Assembly: GCF_016904885.1 (NCBI RefSeq)
Contig: NZ_JADWYI010000001.1
Span: 868,001-932,000 of the forward strand
From: Archangium primigenium
GTDB lineage: Bacteria; Myxococcota; Myxococcia; Myxococcales; Myxococcaceae
DNA: 64,000 nucleotides
Direction: 5' to 3'
The translations under genes were made by a program, and so were the position numbers. Below are positions 25,626-34,694 of the stretch, piece by piece (position 1 is the first letter of the stretch; the number at the start of each line of letters is the position of its first letter). The notes below the pieces were generated by a model. That model had not been told where the DNA came from. It saw only the letters and a program-made list of their open reading frames with translations, and searched no databases.

Positions 25626-26557
25626 CCCTGGAAGAAGTTCTTCAGGACGAACCAGACATTGGCGGGGCGCTCGGCGAGCCGGCGCATGAAGTAGGGGTAC
25701 CAGTGCGTGCCATAGGGCACGTAGACGCGCACCGGGTGGCCCTCCTTCACCAGCCGCTCCTGCAAGTCCCGGCGGATGCCATAGAGCATCTGGAACTCGA
25801 AGGTGCCGGGCGTGAGCCCCTTCTGGCGGGCGTAGGCGAGCGTCTCGTCGATCATCCGCTCGTCGTGCGTGGCGATGCCATGGTACAGCCCGCTGTCGAG
25901 CAGCACGCGCATGGTGCGCAGGTAGCTCTCGTCCACGTCGCGCTTGTCGGGGTAGGCCACGTCGGGGCCCTCGAGGTAGGCGCCCTTGCACAGCCGGATG
26001 CGGATGCCCTCGGCGCACAGGGCGTGGGCATCGGCCTCGGTGCGGTAGAGGCTGCTCTGGAGCACGGCGCCCACGTGCGCCTGGCCGAACTCCCGGTGCA
26101 GCGCGCGCACGATGTCCAGCGTGGGCTGGGTGACGGCGCTCTGCTCCATGTCGATGCGCACGAAGGTATGGCGACGGGCGGCCTCGGCCACCACCTGGCG
26201 GGCATTGGCCAGGGCGAGCTCCCGGTCGAACAGCAGACCGCACTGGGTGAGCTTGAGCGAGACATTGCCCCGGGCGCCCACCTGGTCGATGCGCGCGAGC
26301 AGGCGCAGGTACTCGCGCACCTCCTCGGCGGCCTCGGTGGGGTCGCGCACCGTCTCGTTGAGGTGGTCGAAGGACACCGTGAGCCCGCGCGCGTTCAATT
26401 CCTTCACCGCGGCCACGGCGTCCTCCAGCCGCTCGCCGGCGATGAAGCGCCGGGCGACACGTGCCAGCGCGGGCACGTGGGTGGCGACGTCCTTCAATCC
26501 CTCGCGGCGCGAGAGGAACATCAACGCGGCGCGTGACAGGTGGGTGGTCTGGTCCAT
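25622..26557 (-). CDS. Proline dehydrogenase (monofunctional)
   Basis: 311 aa from the ATG at 26557 (MDQTTHLSRAAL). Beta/alpha-barrel FAD enzyme oxidising proline to pyrroline-5-carboxylate. Conserved blocks: GLTVSFDHLNETV, VSLKLTQCGL, FVRIDMEQS, VLQSSLYRTEADA, RIRLCKGAYLE, IATHDERMI, FEFQMLYGIRRDLQ, and VRVYVPYGTHWYPYFMRRLAERPAN. It is the size of single-function PRODH, lacking the P5C dehydrogenase half of PutA. The frame open upstream to 27379 is a shadow of the hydrolase gene. Confidence 0.95.
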   Translation of the reverse strand: MDQTTHLSRAALMFLSRREGLKDVATHVPALARVARRFIAGERLEDAVAAVKELNARGLTVSFDHLNETVRDPTEAAEEVREYLRLLARIDQVGARGNVSLKLTQCGLLFDRELALANARQVVAEAARRHTFVRIDMEQSAVTQPTLDIVRALHREFGQAHVGAVLQSSLYRTEADAHALCAEGIRIRLCKGAYLEGPDVAYPDKRDVDESYLRTMRVLLDSGLYHGIATHDERMIDETLAYARQKGLTPGTFEFQMLYGIRRDLQERLVKEGHPVRVYVPYGTHWYPYFMRRLAERPANVWFVLKNFFQG

Positions 26558-26595
26558 GGTGATGGGGTCCCCGAAAGACGGGTCAGGTAAGGGCG

Positions 26596-27471
26596 TCAGG
26601 TGGTGTGTTGGGACAGGAAGTCCCCGACGAAGGCATTGAAGGCGTCGGTATGGCTCATGTAGGGCAGGTGACTCGCTTCGCGGAGCACCTCCAGCCGGGC
26701 GCCGGGAATGCGCGTGGCCACGTCCCGGGCGGACGCCAGGGTGACGAGCTTGTCCCGGCCCCCGTGAATCACGAGCGTGGGCACCCGCAGCCGCTCCAGG
26801 GCGCCGAGGTAGTCCGCGTCGAGGATGTCCTTGAGCCGCCGCAACATCTCCAGGGGCGCGATGCGGCGCGCCTCGCGGACGATCTCCGCGCGCCCCTCGG
26901 GGGGCAGGAAGCGGCCGCCCATGATGCGCGCCACGGTGGGCGCGAAGAGGAAGGCGAAGGGTTTGGGAATGCGCACCAGGGTGGACAGGGCCACCGCGCC
27001 GCGCCGCACGCGCCGCACGCTCGCCACCGGGGACACGAGCACCAGGGCCTTGAGCCGCTCGGGGTGCTCCAGGGCGAACGCCAGGGAGATGAGGCTGCCG
27101 AAGGACGAGCCCACCAGGGCGAAGCGCTCGGGCAGCTGGGCGTCCGGATGGGTGAGGGACGCGAGGTTCCATTGCAGCGGCGTATGGGTCAGCGGCGTCT
27201 GCAGGGGCGGGGTCCACAAGAGCAGCCGCCAGTCCTCGGCCAGGGGGCGCATGGGCGCGAACGAGCGGCCCGAGGCGCCGAGTCCTGGCAGACAGACGAC
27301 CGTGCGCGTGGGGTCCTCGCACCCGCCGGGAAAGGTGAACAGGCGGCTCGTGGCGCCCCGGACCCGGCGCTCCTCGCACGGCAATTCATAGCCGTGTTGG
27401 ATGTCCTCGGGTTCGGGAACGAGCCGGGAGGGCAGCTCCGAGGCGGCCGCGGTCAGGGAGGCCTCAGGCAT
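26596..27471 (-). CDS. Alpha/beta-fold hydrolase
   Basis: 291 aa. Nucleophile elbow GSSFGS, oxyanion region VCLPGLGASGRSF, acid in VIHGGRDKLV and catalytic His in EASHLPYMSH, giving a complete Ser-Asp-His triad. Substrate unknown. It sits between proline dehydrogenase and the acyltransferase and overlaps the acyltransferase stop by 8 bp, so it is co-transcribed with that gene; a lipid ester substrate would fit. Confidence 0.88.
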   Translation of the reverse strand: MPEASLTAAASELPSRLVPEPEDIQHGYELPCEERRVRGATSRLFTFPGGCEDPTRTVVCLPGLGASGRSFAPMRPLAEDWRLLLWTPPLQTPLTHTPLQWNLASLTHPDAQLPERFALVGSSFGSLISLAFALEHPERLKALVLVSPVASVRRVRRGAVALSTLVRIPKPFAFLFAPTVARIMGGRFLPPEGRAEIVREARRIAPLEMLRRLKDILDADYLGALERLRVPTLVIHGGRDKLVTLASARDVATRIPGARLEVLREASHLPYMSHTDAFNAFVGDFLSQHTT

Positions 27472-28174
27472 GACAGGCCCTCACCAGCAGGTGGCGCACG
27501 CGCGAGGCGATGCGCTCGCGGAAGCCTTGCAACGCCTCGTCCGAGGCCGTGGCGGGCGGCGGAATCAGGGGCTCGCCCAGCGCGAAGGTCATCTGCACGG
27601 GCAGGGGCACGGGCATGCCCAGCGGCACCCGGTACTTCTCACCCGGTGCCAGTGATACGTGCCAGCGTTCATCCTCGGGACAGACAAACGTCCCATCCAC
27701 GCCATACCCGGCGAAGGGCAGCACGGGCACCTGCGCCCGGGCCGCGAGGCGGGCGAAGCCGAGCGTGCCCTCCCAGCGCAGCGTGTAGTGGTGCCCGGGT
27801 TTCTTGAAGGTTTCCCAGGCGCCTCCGGGATAACAGACGACCAGATGACCCTGGCGCAGGGTTTCCATGGCATTGTCCCGGGTGCCTTCCACCCCCCCCA
27901 GCCAGGGCAGGACTGTCCTCACCACGGGAATCTTGAAGAAGCCCCGCTCGGCCAGCCCCAGGGGATAGCGCCCTGTAGCGCGCTGTATCAGGTGAAAGAA
28001 CGCCGGGGTCTCGTAACCCCAGAGGCCATGATTGCCCACGAGCAACACGGGCCCCGAGCGGGGCAGGTGCCCGGCGTCGAGCAAGCGGGCCCGGTGATAG
28101 CGCGCGGAGAGCGCGGCACCGGTCTCGGCGAAGCGGATGACTGCACGGCGCAAGGAATTCAAAGGGGCGTCCAC
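27464..28174 (-). CDS. Lysophospholipid/diacylglycerol-type acyltransferase (PlsC-like)
   Basis: Acyltransferase of the LPLAT fold. The first motif reads VGNHGLWGYETPAFF, a variant of the NHxxxxD box with Glu in the acidic place, as in DGAT-like branches. The second is EGTRDNAMETL and the third VCYPGGAWET. I place the start at the GTG at 28174 (VDAPLNSLRR, 236 aa) because upstream codons to 28363 are low-complexity and basic; no good ribosome-binding site decides this. Transfers an acyl group to a glycerolipid at the membrane. Confidence 0.8.
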   Translation of the reverse strand: MDAPLNSLRRAVIRFAETGAALSARYHRARLLDAGHLPRSGPVLLVGNHGLWGYETPAFFHLIQRATGRYPLGLAERGFFKIPVVRTVLPWLGGVEGTRDNAMETLRQGHLVVCYPGGAWETFKKPGHHYTLRWEGTLGFARLAARAQVPVLPFAGYGVDGTFVCPEDERWHVSLAPGEKYRVPLGMPVPLPVQMTFALGEPLIPPPATASDEALQGFRERIASRVRHLLVRACHA

Positions 28175-28390
28175 GGGGAATGAATTTGGGGATGGTCCGT
28201 TCGGACGGCATCTGTCCAACCCCCTTCTCCCGCGTTCTCCCTCGGAGACCCGGGACCGCTCGCTCCCTTGCCAACCCCTGCCCCCCGGTCGCAGGGGAGT
28301 GTTGGATTGGCGGCGAACCCAGCCTTGACGCCCCGCGCTACCTCGACGGAGAGTGGAATACACGCGTTCGCCGGGAGGAGGTCGCGGGCC

Positions 28391-28430
28391 CCGCGAGGCT
28401 TTGTCCCCTTCGGTGTGAAGCCTCTCGCGG
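28391..28430 (+). other. Imperfect long hairpin
   Basis: CCGCGAGGCTT (28391-28401) pairs with AAGCCTCTCGCGG (28418-28430) with a 2-nt bulge and a 16-nt loop. No T-run follows, so it is not a standard terminator. It may be part of a leader or small RNA. Confidence 0.4.
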
Positions 28431-28485
28431 CGGCTTTCCTGTCTCGAAAAGGGGGCTGAAAACGCGTTCAGATGTAGCAGCGGGA

Positions 28486-28502
28486 CTCGCGGCAGCCGCG
28501 AG
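28486..28502. other. Perfect short palindrome
   Basis: CTCGCGGC-A-GCCGCGAG, fully self-complementary, at the boundary to the AT-rich stretch. It could be a protein-binding site or a hairpin. Confidence 0.4.
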
Positions 28503-28536
28503 ATTTACTTCAAATTAATCGACAAACCGTGTCTTT

Positions 28537-28553
28537 ATGGCGTTATGTTTGCT
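28537..28553 (+). promoter_or_regulatory. Sigma-54 type promoter candidate for the AT-hook gene
   Basis: ATGGCGTTATGTTTGCT: GG at 28539-28540 and GC at 28551-28552, 10 nt apart, with a full TTGCT -12 element, embedded in AT-rich DNA. It lies 96 bp upstream of the ATG at 28649. Confidence 0.45.
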
Positions 28554-28648
28554 CAGCTGTTGTGTAGAAAGGTTCCAACAGCAACCCCCCCATGATGCGC
28601 TCGCCCCAACGGGTGGCGGCCCATCCCCAACGCAGAGGATCCATCCGC

Positions 28649-29206
28649 ATGTCGGTCGACAAGGCTTTCCGAGAAATGGTTCGTAACGAGATCGAGGCGC
28701 AGCTCAAGCCGCTGCGCGACCTGGTCTCCCGCCTGGAGGCGGGCACCTCGGACCTCGACAGCCTGCGCAGCGTGGCCGAGCAGCTCGCGCCCCTGGCGAG
28801 CGCCGTGGGTCCCCTGTTTGGTGTCTCCGGTGGCGGCCGTTCCTCGGCGTCCACGCCGGCGCGCCGCAGCCCGGGCCGTCCTCCCAAGAGCAGCGGCTCG
28901 TCGTCGTCCTCCTCGTCCTCTTCCTCCAACTCGTCCTCCAGCTCCGCGGGTGGCAAGCGCCGCGGTCGCAAGCCGGCCGACGAGGGCGGCGCGCGGGATT
29001 GCGCCATCCAGGGCTGTGGCAAGCCCAGCCGCACCAAGGGTTACTGCGCCGCGCACTACCAGAAGCTGCGCATGCTCGAGAAGACCAACCGCCGTCCCTC
29101 CGAGTGGAAGGATTACGCGGCCCCCAATAGCGTGGAAGACATCAAGCTGCCGCGCGGTCGCGCCGCCGCCAAGGCCCTGGCCGAGGCCGCGAAGAACGCG
29201 GGCTAG
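28649..29206 (+). CDS. AT-hook DNA-binding protein with Ser-rich linker and mini zinc-binding motif
   Basis: 185 aa from ATG 28649 (MSVDKAFREM). Residues 1-55 are a helical, possibly dimerising region. Two AT-hook-like motifs follow: RRSPGRPPK (72-80) and KRRGRKP (103-109), separated by a tract of almost pure serine (about 81-99). Next is a compact Cys/His cluster, Cys118, Cys123, Cys133 and His136 (CAIQGC ... KGYCAAHYQK), resembling a small zinc knuckle. AT-hooks bind the minor groove of AT-rich DNA, as in myxobacterial CarD. The combination suggests a nucleoid or transcription architectural factor. The exact family is not known to me. Confidence 0.75.
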   Translation: MSVDKAFREMVRNEIEAQLKPLRDLVSRLEAGTSDLDSLRSVAEQLAPLASAVGPLFGVSGGGRSSASTPARRSPGRPPKSSGSSSSSSSSSSNSSSSSAGGKRRGRKPADEGGARDCAIQGCGKPSRTKGYCAAHYQKLRMLEKTNRRPSEWKDYAAPNSVEDIKLPRGRAAAKALAEAAKNAG

Positions 29207-29290
29207 TCCCGCGGGAGGCGGGCCGGCGGTCTCCCACGGGAGCGCGCCGGTCCTCTTGCGGGCCTCGGGGGGGCCCGCCATGCTCCGCCC

Positions 29291-30145
29291 ATGAACAAGC
29301 GTGAGCTGGAGCCTGGCATCTACACCGACCTGTCCGGTCGGACCACCTACGGCGAGTACTTGCAGCTGGAGCGTCTGCTCTCCGCGCAGGTCCCCCGCTC
29401 GCAGCCCCCCCACCACGACGAGCTGCTCTTCATCATCCAGCACCAGACGAGCGAGCTGTGGATGAAGCTGCTCGTGCACGAGCTGGCGGCCGTCATCCGC
29501 TACATCCAGAAGGACGAGCTGGAGCCGTCCTTCAAGATCTTCAGCCGCGTGGGCCACATCCAACGCATGCTCTTCGAGCAGTGGAGCGTGTTGGAAACCC
29601 TCACCCCCAACGAGTACCTCGAGTTCCGAGGCGCCCTGGGGCAGGCCTCGGGCTTCCAGAGCCATCAATACCGCGCGTTGGAGTTCCTCTTGGGGCACAA
29701 GAACGAGGCCACGCTCGCGCCCTTCCGGCATCTGTCCAATGAGCACGCGCAGCTCGAGCGGCTGTTGGCCTCACCCAGCGTGTATGACGAGTTCCTGCGC
29801 CACCTGTCGCGCAAGGGCCACGCGGTGCCCTTGGATCGCATCGAGCGCGACTGGCGTCAGCCCTATGAGAAGAGCGACGCGGTGGTGGAAGTTTTCCGCG
29901 GCATCTACGAGAACCCCGAGCGGCACTGGGACGCGTACGAGATGTGCGAGAAGCTGGTGGACGTGGAGGAGCGCTTCCAGCTGTGGCGCTACCGCCACAT
30001 GATGACGGTGATGCGGGTCATCGGCTTCAAGTCCGGCACGGGCGGCTCGTCCGGGGTGGGCTTCTTGCGCAAGGCGTTGGACCTGCGCTTCTTCCCGGAG
30101 TTGTGGGATGTGCGCACGGAACTCACGCCCCCGGCGGGACGCTAG
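29291..30145 (+). CDS. kynA: Tryptophan 2,3-dioxygenase
   Basis: 284 aa, the normal length. It opens tryptophan to N-formylkynurenine with a heme iron, the first step of the kynurenine pathway. Conserved [18 protein letters not shown] near the N-terminus, [19 protein letters not shown], the SGFQSHQYR substrate segment, and [23 protein letters not shown] containing the proximal heme His. All family motifs look intact. No other kynurenine gene is in the window. Confidence 0.97.
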   Translation: MNKRELEPGIYTDLSGRTTYGEYLQLERLLSAQVPRSQPPHHDELLFIIQHQTSELWMKLLVHELAAVIRYIQKDELEPSFKIFSRVGHIQRMLFEQWSVLETLTPNEYLEFRGALGQASGFQSHQYRALEFLLGHKNEATLAPFRHLSNEHAQLERLLASPSVYDEFLRHLSRKGHAVPLDRIERDWRQPYEKSDAVVEVFRGIYENPERHWDAYEMCEKLVDVEERFQLWRYRHMMTVMRVIGFKSGTGGSSGVGFLRKALDLRFFPELWDVRTELTPPAGR

Positions 30146-30215
30146 CGTTTCCGAGTGTTCATCTGGCGACCCCGTGGGGTGAGCGGCCCGAGGAGCCCAT
30201 GCTAGAGCGGAGGGC

Positions 30216-31007
30216 ATGCTCGTGCTTCCGCTCGCGTTGCTCCTGTCCACCACGCCTCCCGCCGTGATGGGCTGGGCGGGGCGTGCCTGTACCACCCCCA
30301 AGCAGACCCCCCAGTCCACGATGGACCTCAAGGTGCGCGAGGAGGAACACGCCGAGTGTCTGCGCAAGGCCATGGGCCGGGCGCTCGACAAGGTGCTGGC
30401 CTCGGCCAAGGCGGGGGCCGCGGGCAAGCGCCCCACCCCGGCGCTCGCCGGGCAGGTGCTGGCATTGCAGGCGGATTACGAGCGCTGGGTGTCGGATGCG
30501 TGCGCCGTCATGGAGGAGGTCACCTGGATGGATGTCTCCACCGGGGAGCGCTTCATGGGGACGGGGTATGGCCTGACGCGCAGTGAATGTCAGCAACGCC
30601 AGTTCGCCTGGCGGGGCTTCTACCTGGACGTCTGGGCGCGGGGGGAGTGGTCCGCGCTCGGGCCCGTCTTCGAGGCCCAGGGCGGCGCGGCGCGCACGGC
30701 CCGTCAATTCCTGCTCGACCACCGGACCCAGGTCCAGCGCGCCGCGTCCCTCGCCCCCGCCCATGGGGCCGCGGCGGCCCTGCCCGGACGCAAACTCTCC
30801 CAGGCGGACTGGTCGCTGTACCTCGAGCGGCTGGCGCGGGTGCTCTCCGCGCCCGAGAGCCTCGCGCGCCGCCAGTGTGAGGTGTTGCCGTCGGCCGCCC
30901 AGCCCACCGCCGAGGCGTGTGTGCAACGCTTCGCGGACAGCCTCCTGGCGCCCTTGGACTTTCCCGAGTCCGCCCGCGCCGCCTCCCGGCGTCCCGCCTC
31001 ACCCTGA
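30216..31007 (+). CDS. Secreted protein, possibly LprI/DUF1311-like
   Basis: 263 aa with an N-terminal signal (MLVLPLALLLSTTPPAVMG). Spaced cysteines (RACTTPK, HAECLRKA, SDACAVM, SECQQRQFAW, RRQCEVL, EACVQRF) and the pattern DYERWVSDAC ... SECQQRQFAWRGFYLDVW recall the lysozyme-inhibitor LprI/DUF1311 fold, perhaps duplicated. The similarity is suggestive only. Role in the cell unknown. Confidence 0.6.
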   Translation: MLVLPLALLLSTTPPAVMGWAGRACTTPKQTPQSTMDLKVREEEHAECLRKAMGRALDKVLASAKAGAAGKRPTPALAGQVLALQADYERWVSDACAVMEEVTWMDVSTGERFMGTGYGLTRSECQQRQFAWRGFYLDVWARGEWSALGPVFEAQGGAARTARQFLLDHRTQVQRAASLAPAHGAAAALPGRKLSQADWSLYLERLARVLSAPESLARRQCEVLPSAAQPTAEACVQRFADSLLAPLDFPESARAASRRPASP

Positions 31008-31136
31008 GCACACGGAAAGACATTTCATCTCGGATTGGACGGTTTTCCGGGAAGGCGGATGGTCAAAGCCGGGGCTTCCTGTCAGGCTCGGACCACGCCC
31101 GGGGGGGAGCCGTTCAGACTGGGCGGGGGGGTGGGC

Positions 31137-32981
31137 ATGCGAATGCCCCAAGAAGACATGGTGTGCGCGGTGGAGCCCGCGTCGTCCGCTTTGGAGCGGG
31201 CCCGGGCGGAGGCGGCGGAGGTGCGCCTGCGACTGCTCGTGGAGGCGGGGCGCCTGCTGGGCGATCCCCTCGACGGGGAGGAGGCGGTGGGGGCCGTGGC
31301 CCAGCTCGCCGTGGAGGCCTTCGCGGACTGGTGCGCCGTGGACTTCCTCGACGCGCACGGCGCCTTGCGGCGGCTCACCGTGCGGCGCGCGGGGCCCGAG
31401 CGGGGGGCCCGGGACGCGGCCGTCGAGGCCTGCACGCCCGAGCGCGTCCGGCCCTCGGCGCTCACCGAGGTGGTGCGCTCGGGCCGCGCGCTGCTCGTCA
31501 CCGGCCTGGGCCCGCGGAGGGTGGACGCGGCCGAGCCCATGGACGGAGGCGGCTCGCTGCTCGTGGTGCCGCTGCGCACGCGCCACCAGTGCGTGGGTGC
31601 GCTGTCGCTCGTCCGGGGCCCGGCCCGCGCGGGCTTCACCGAGGCGGACCGCATGCTCGCCGAGGAGTTGGCGGGGCGGGCGGGGCTGGTGCTCGACACC
31701 GCGCGGCTCTTGCGCGAGTCGCGCCGGGCCCTGACGGCCGCCCAGCGTCAGGTGGCGCGGCTGCGGGCGCGGGGGGAGGTGGACCGGCTCCTGGCGGAGG
31801 CGGGGTTGGACCTGCCCACGGTGCTGGAGGTCATCGTGCACCGGGTGTCCGAGGGGGTGGGAGACGGGTGCGTGTTGCACCTGGTGGGCGAGGCGGGCTT
31901 CCTGGAGCCGGTGCTGCTGCACCATCCGGATCCCGAGGCGCGCGCACTGCTCGCGGGCACGGTGCACGCGCGGCGGCAGCGGTTGGGCGAGGGCCTGCAC
32001 GGGGGCGTGGCGCTGCGGGGCGAGCCGGTGCGGCTGCCGGACATGGACGCCGAGCGGGCGCGGGCCGCCGGGACCCTGCCGGAGTACCTGCCGTACCTCG
32101 AGCGCTACGGGGCGCAGAGCCTGGTGGTGGTGCCGCTGGTGGCGCGGCGGCGGGTGTTCGGCTCGCTCGGGGTGGTGCGCGACGTGGCGGGCGGACACGG
32201 GCCCCACGACGAGGACGAGGTGCGGCTGCTCGGCTGCGTGGCCGAGCGCGCGGCCCTGGCCATCGCGGATGCGCGGACCCATGCGGTGGCCATCGAGGGC
32301 ATGCGCCAGCGGGACGACTTCCTGTCGGTGGCCGGGCACGAGCTGGAGGCGCCGTTGAGCGCGCTGCGGCTGCAGGTCCAGCTGCTCGCCCGCATGGCGC
32401 GCGAGGTGACCCTGCCGCCGGACCTGGCGCAGCGGGTGGCGCGCGCGGAGCGCTCGAGCGAGCGGCTGGGCTCGCTGGTGAACGCGCTGCTGGACGCGGG
32501 GCGGATTACGTCGGGCCGGCTCCGGCTGGAGCGCGAGGAGGTGGACCTGGCGGCGCTCGCGCGCGACACGGTGGGGCGCATGGCGGAGGCGTTCGGCCGG
32601 GGCGGGTGCGAGGTGCGGCTGGCCGCGGACGCCGAGACGACGGGCCGGTGGGATCGGGCGCGGCTCGAGCAGGTGCTCGGCCACCTGTTGTCCAACGCGG
32701 CCCGGCACGGACGGGGCCGGCCCGTGGAGGTGCGGGTGGAGCCCGCGGCGCGCGAGCGGGTCCGGCTGGTGGTGAAGGACCAGGGCCAGGGCATCGCCCC
32801 GGGGGACCGGCCGCGCCTCTTCGAGCGCTTCGGGCGGGCCGGGCCGGAGCCGCGCTCCCAGGGGCTGGGCCTGGGGCTGTGGATCTCCCGGGAGATCGTC
32901 GACGCGCACGGCGGGGCCATCCACGTGCAGAGCGCGCCGGGGGAGGGCGCCACCTTCACCGTGGAGCTGCCGCGCGACTAG
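31137..32981 (+). CDS. GAF-domain sensor histidine kinase
   Basis: 614 aa from the ATG at 31137. Two GAF-like sensory regions (about 25-200 and 215-385) contain no membrane helices, so it is a cytoplasmic sensor. The phosphoacceptor box reads VAGHELEAPLSALRLQ with His401; Glu-Ala replaces the common Arg-Thr after HEL. The ATPase domain has LLSNAARHG (N box), DQGQGIAP (G1), LFERFG (F box) and GLGLGLWISREIVDAHGG (G2). It lies directly upstream of the REC-cyclase gene (129-bp gap) and is a plausible phosphodonor for its receiver domain. Confidence 0.9.
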   Translation: MRMPQEDMVCAVEPASSALERARAEAAEVRLRLLVEAGRLLGDPLDGEEAVGAVAQLAVEAFADWCAVDFLDAHGALRRLTVRRAGPERGARDAAVEACTPERVRPSALTEVVRSGRALLVTGLGPRRVDAAEPMDGGGSLLVVPLRTRHQCVGALSLVRGPARAGFTEADRMLAEELAGRAGLVLDTARLLRESRRALTAAQRQVARLRARGEVDRLLAEAGLDLPTVLEVIVHRVSEGVGDGCVLHLVGEAGFLEPVLLHHPDPEARALLAGTVHARRQRLGEGLHGGVALRGEPVRLPDMDAERARAAGTLPEYLPYLERYGAQSLVVVPLVARRRVFGSLGVVRDVAGGHGPHDEDEVRLLGCVAERAALAIADARTHAVAIEGMRQRDDFLSVAGHELEAPLSALRLQVQLLARMAREVTLPPDLAQRVARAERSSERLGSLVNALLDAGRITSGRLRLEREEVDLAALARDTVGRMAEAFGRGGCEVRLAADAETTGRWDRARLEQVLGHLLSNAARHGRGRPVEVRVEPAARERVRLVVKDQGQGIAPGDRPRLFERFGRAGPEPRSQGLGLGLWISREIVDAHGGAIHVQSAPGEGATFTVELPRD

Positions 32982-32993
32982 GGGGAAATTTTT

Positions 32994-33024
32994 GCCGCCC
33001 GGTTGTGTCCGGGAAGCGGGCGGC
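32994..33024 (+). other. Hairpin in the leader of the cyclase gene
   Basis: GCCGCCCG (32994-33001) pairs perfectly with CGGGCGGC (33017-33024) around a 15-nt loop that itself contains a CCGG pairing. No T-run follows on the plus strand, so a terminator is unlikely; it may act in the 5' leader. Confidence 0.4.
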
Positions 33025-33109
33025 GCCCCCCGAAGGATGTTTCCCTGGCGGGGCGCTGGGGTAGGCTCGCGCGCTTGGAACATCACCCCTCACGGAGGTC
33101 GAGCGTCCG

Positions 33110-34612
33110 TTGACCCGTCCGACCCAGGACACCGGGCCGCGCCTGGACAGCCCGCTGTTTGGCGAGCTGCTCCTCAAGCTCGGCATCGTCACGCCCAATC
33201 AGATCGAGGAGGCGCTCGCGCTGCAGTCGCTCAATGGCCAGCGCCTGGGCGAGGCGCTCATCTCGCTGGGCTACGTCACGCGCGAGCAGATTCAATCCGC
33301 CCTGGGCGAGGCGCTCGGCCTCAACGCGCCGCCGCCGGGCGTGGTGCCCGTGCAGCCGCCGCTCGGCGAGGTGCTGGTGGGGCTCAAGTACCTCACCGTC
33401 GCCCAGCTCGACGAGGCGCTCGCCCTGCAACGCCGCTCCGCGGGCCGCAAGCTGGGGGAGATCCTCGTCGAGCAGGGCTACTGCACCTACAAGCAGCTCT
33501 ACGAGGGGCTCGCCCTGCAGGGCCGCGCGGGCCGCCCCGAGCCCGAGGCCCGGTCCCAGCCGCTCGAGGGCCACCACCGCGTCATGGTGGTGGATGACAG
33601 CCCGCTCGCGTGCGCCTTCGTGCAGGACGGGCTGGTGTCGCTCGGCTACGAGGTGGTGTGCTTCCAGGACCCGTACGAGGCCTTGGAGCAGGTGAACAAG
33701 GTGCAGCCGGCCATCGTGCTGAGCGACCTGGACATGCCGGGGCTGGACGGGGTGGAACTGTGCCGGCGGCTCAAGGAGGGCCCCACGCGGGCCATGCCCG
33801 TCATCATCCTCACGGCCAACGACAACGAGGCCGAGCGGGTGGGGGGCCTGCGCGCGGGCGCGGACGACTACGTCAACAAGTCGGCCTCCATGGACGAGCT
33901 GGCGGCGCGGATCGAGAGCGTCATGCGGCGCACGGGCGAGACCGAGCGCATGCGCAAGCTCTTCGCCCGCTACACCTCGGACGCGGTGGTGGAGGAGATC
34001 CTCAAGAGCCCGGACACGGTGGTGCTCACGGGCGAGAAGCGCGAGGTGACGACGCTCTTCGCGGACATCCGCAACTTCACGGGGCTCGCGGACAGCCTGC
34101 CGCCCGAGCAGACGGTGGGCGTGCTCAACCAGGTGCTCGGGGGCCTGTCGGACGCGGTGCTCACGTGCGGGGGCACGCTGGACAAGTTCCTCGGGGACGG
34201 GCTGATGGCGGTGTTCGGCGCGCCGGTGTTCCGCGAGGACGACGCCCTGCGCGCGCTCCAGTCCGCCAAGATGATGATGGTGTTCATGGCGGAGCTGCGC
34301 CAGCGCGCCGAGGCCGAGTGGGCCACGACGCGCCAGGGCCGGCCGCTCACGCTGGAGCTGGGCATCGGCATCAACACGGGCGTGGCGGTGGCGGGCAACA
34401 TCGGCGGCGCGGTGCGCGCGGAGTACACGTGCATCGGGGACGCGGTGAACGTGGCCGCGCGCCTGTGTGCCCTGGCGGGCCCGGGGGAGATCCTGGTGGG
34501 CGAGCGCACGGTCACGGTGCTGCCCGGCCATGAGGCCGGCTTCGAGGAGCTACCGCCCGTGCGGCTCAAGGGCAAACCCCACCCGGTGCCCCTCTTCCGC
34601 GCCCTGTGGTAG
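33110..34612 (+). CDS. MshEN-like repeats / response-regulator receiver / class III adenylate cyclase
   Basis: 500 aa, TTG start at 33110 behind GGAGG. Residues about 15-150 hold two pairs of the LGxxL...G.(V/L)T...L..AL..Q repeat ([36 protein letters not shown]), the pattern of MshEN (T2SSE_N) domains, some of which bind c-di-GMP. Residues about 157-275 are a REC domain: VVDDS, phospho-Asp in [12 protein letters not shown], Lys in DDYVNKSAS. The C-terminus is a class III cyclase with metal-binding [13 protein letters not shown] and [11 protein letters not shown], and [12 protein letters not shown] (Asn, Arg for transition state). All catalytic residues are seen, so it probably makes cAMP. 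The soluble protein may combine phosphorylation and c-di-GMP input. Confidence 0.88.
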   Translation: MTRPTQDTGPRLDSPLFGELLLKLGIVTPNQIEEALALQSLNGQRLGEALISLGYVTREQIQSALGEALGLNAPPPGVVPVQPPLGEVLVGLKYLTVAQLDEALALQRRSAGRKLGEILVEQGYCTYKQLYEGLALQGRAGRPEPEARSQPLEGHHRVMVVDDSPLACAFVQDGLVSLGYEVVCFQDPYEALEQVNKVQPAIVLSDLDMPGLDGVELCRRLKEGPTRAMPVIILTANDNEAERVGGLRAGADDYVNKSASMDELAARIESVMRRTGETERMRKLFARYTSDAVVEEILKSPDTVVLTGEKREVTTLFADIRNFTGLADSLPPEQTVGVLNQVLGGLSDAVLTCGGTLDKFLGDGLMAVFGAPVFREDDALRALQSAKMMMVFMAELRQRAEAEWATTRQGRPLTLELGIGINTGVAVAGNIGGAVRAEYTCIGDAVNVAARLCALAGPGEILVGERTVTVLPGHEAGFEELPPVRLKGKPHPVPLFRALW

Positions 34613-34694
34613 TCCCCGGGGGGTGACCGCCCCCCTCGCTCCGACGACCCCCGCCGCCCCGGGCCCGACGCCCCCCCGGCGCGGCCCGCACCCC

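Larger units (their letters stand above)
28175..28648. other. 474-bp intergenic region with hairpins and an AT-rich promoter zone
   Basis: No convincing protein gene. It holds a long imperfect hairpin (28391-28430), a short perfect one (28486-28502), then an AT-rich stretch (28503-28560) unusual for this genome, with a sigma-54-like element at 28537-28553 upstream of the AT-hook gene. Confidence 0.6.

Noticed and set aside
32994-33024. Hairpin after the GAF kinase gene read as an intrinsic terminator
   Set aside because: The T-run lies before the stem on the plus strand, not after it, so it does not fit a plus-strand terminator.
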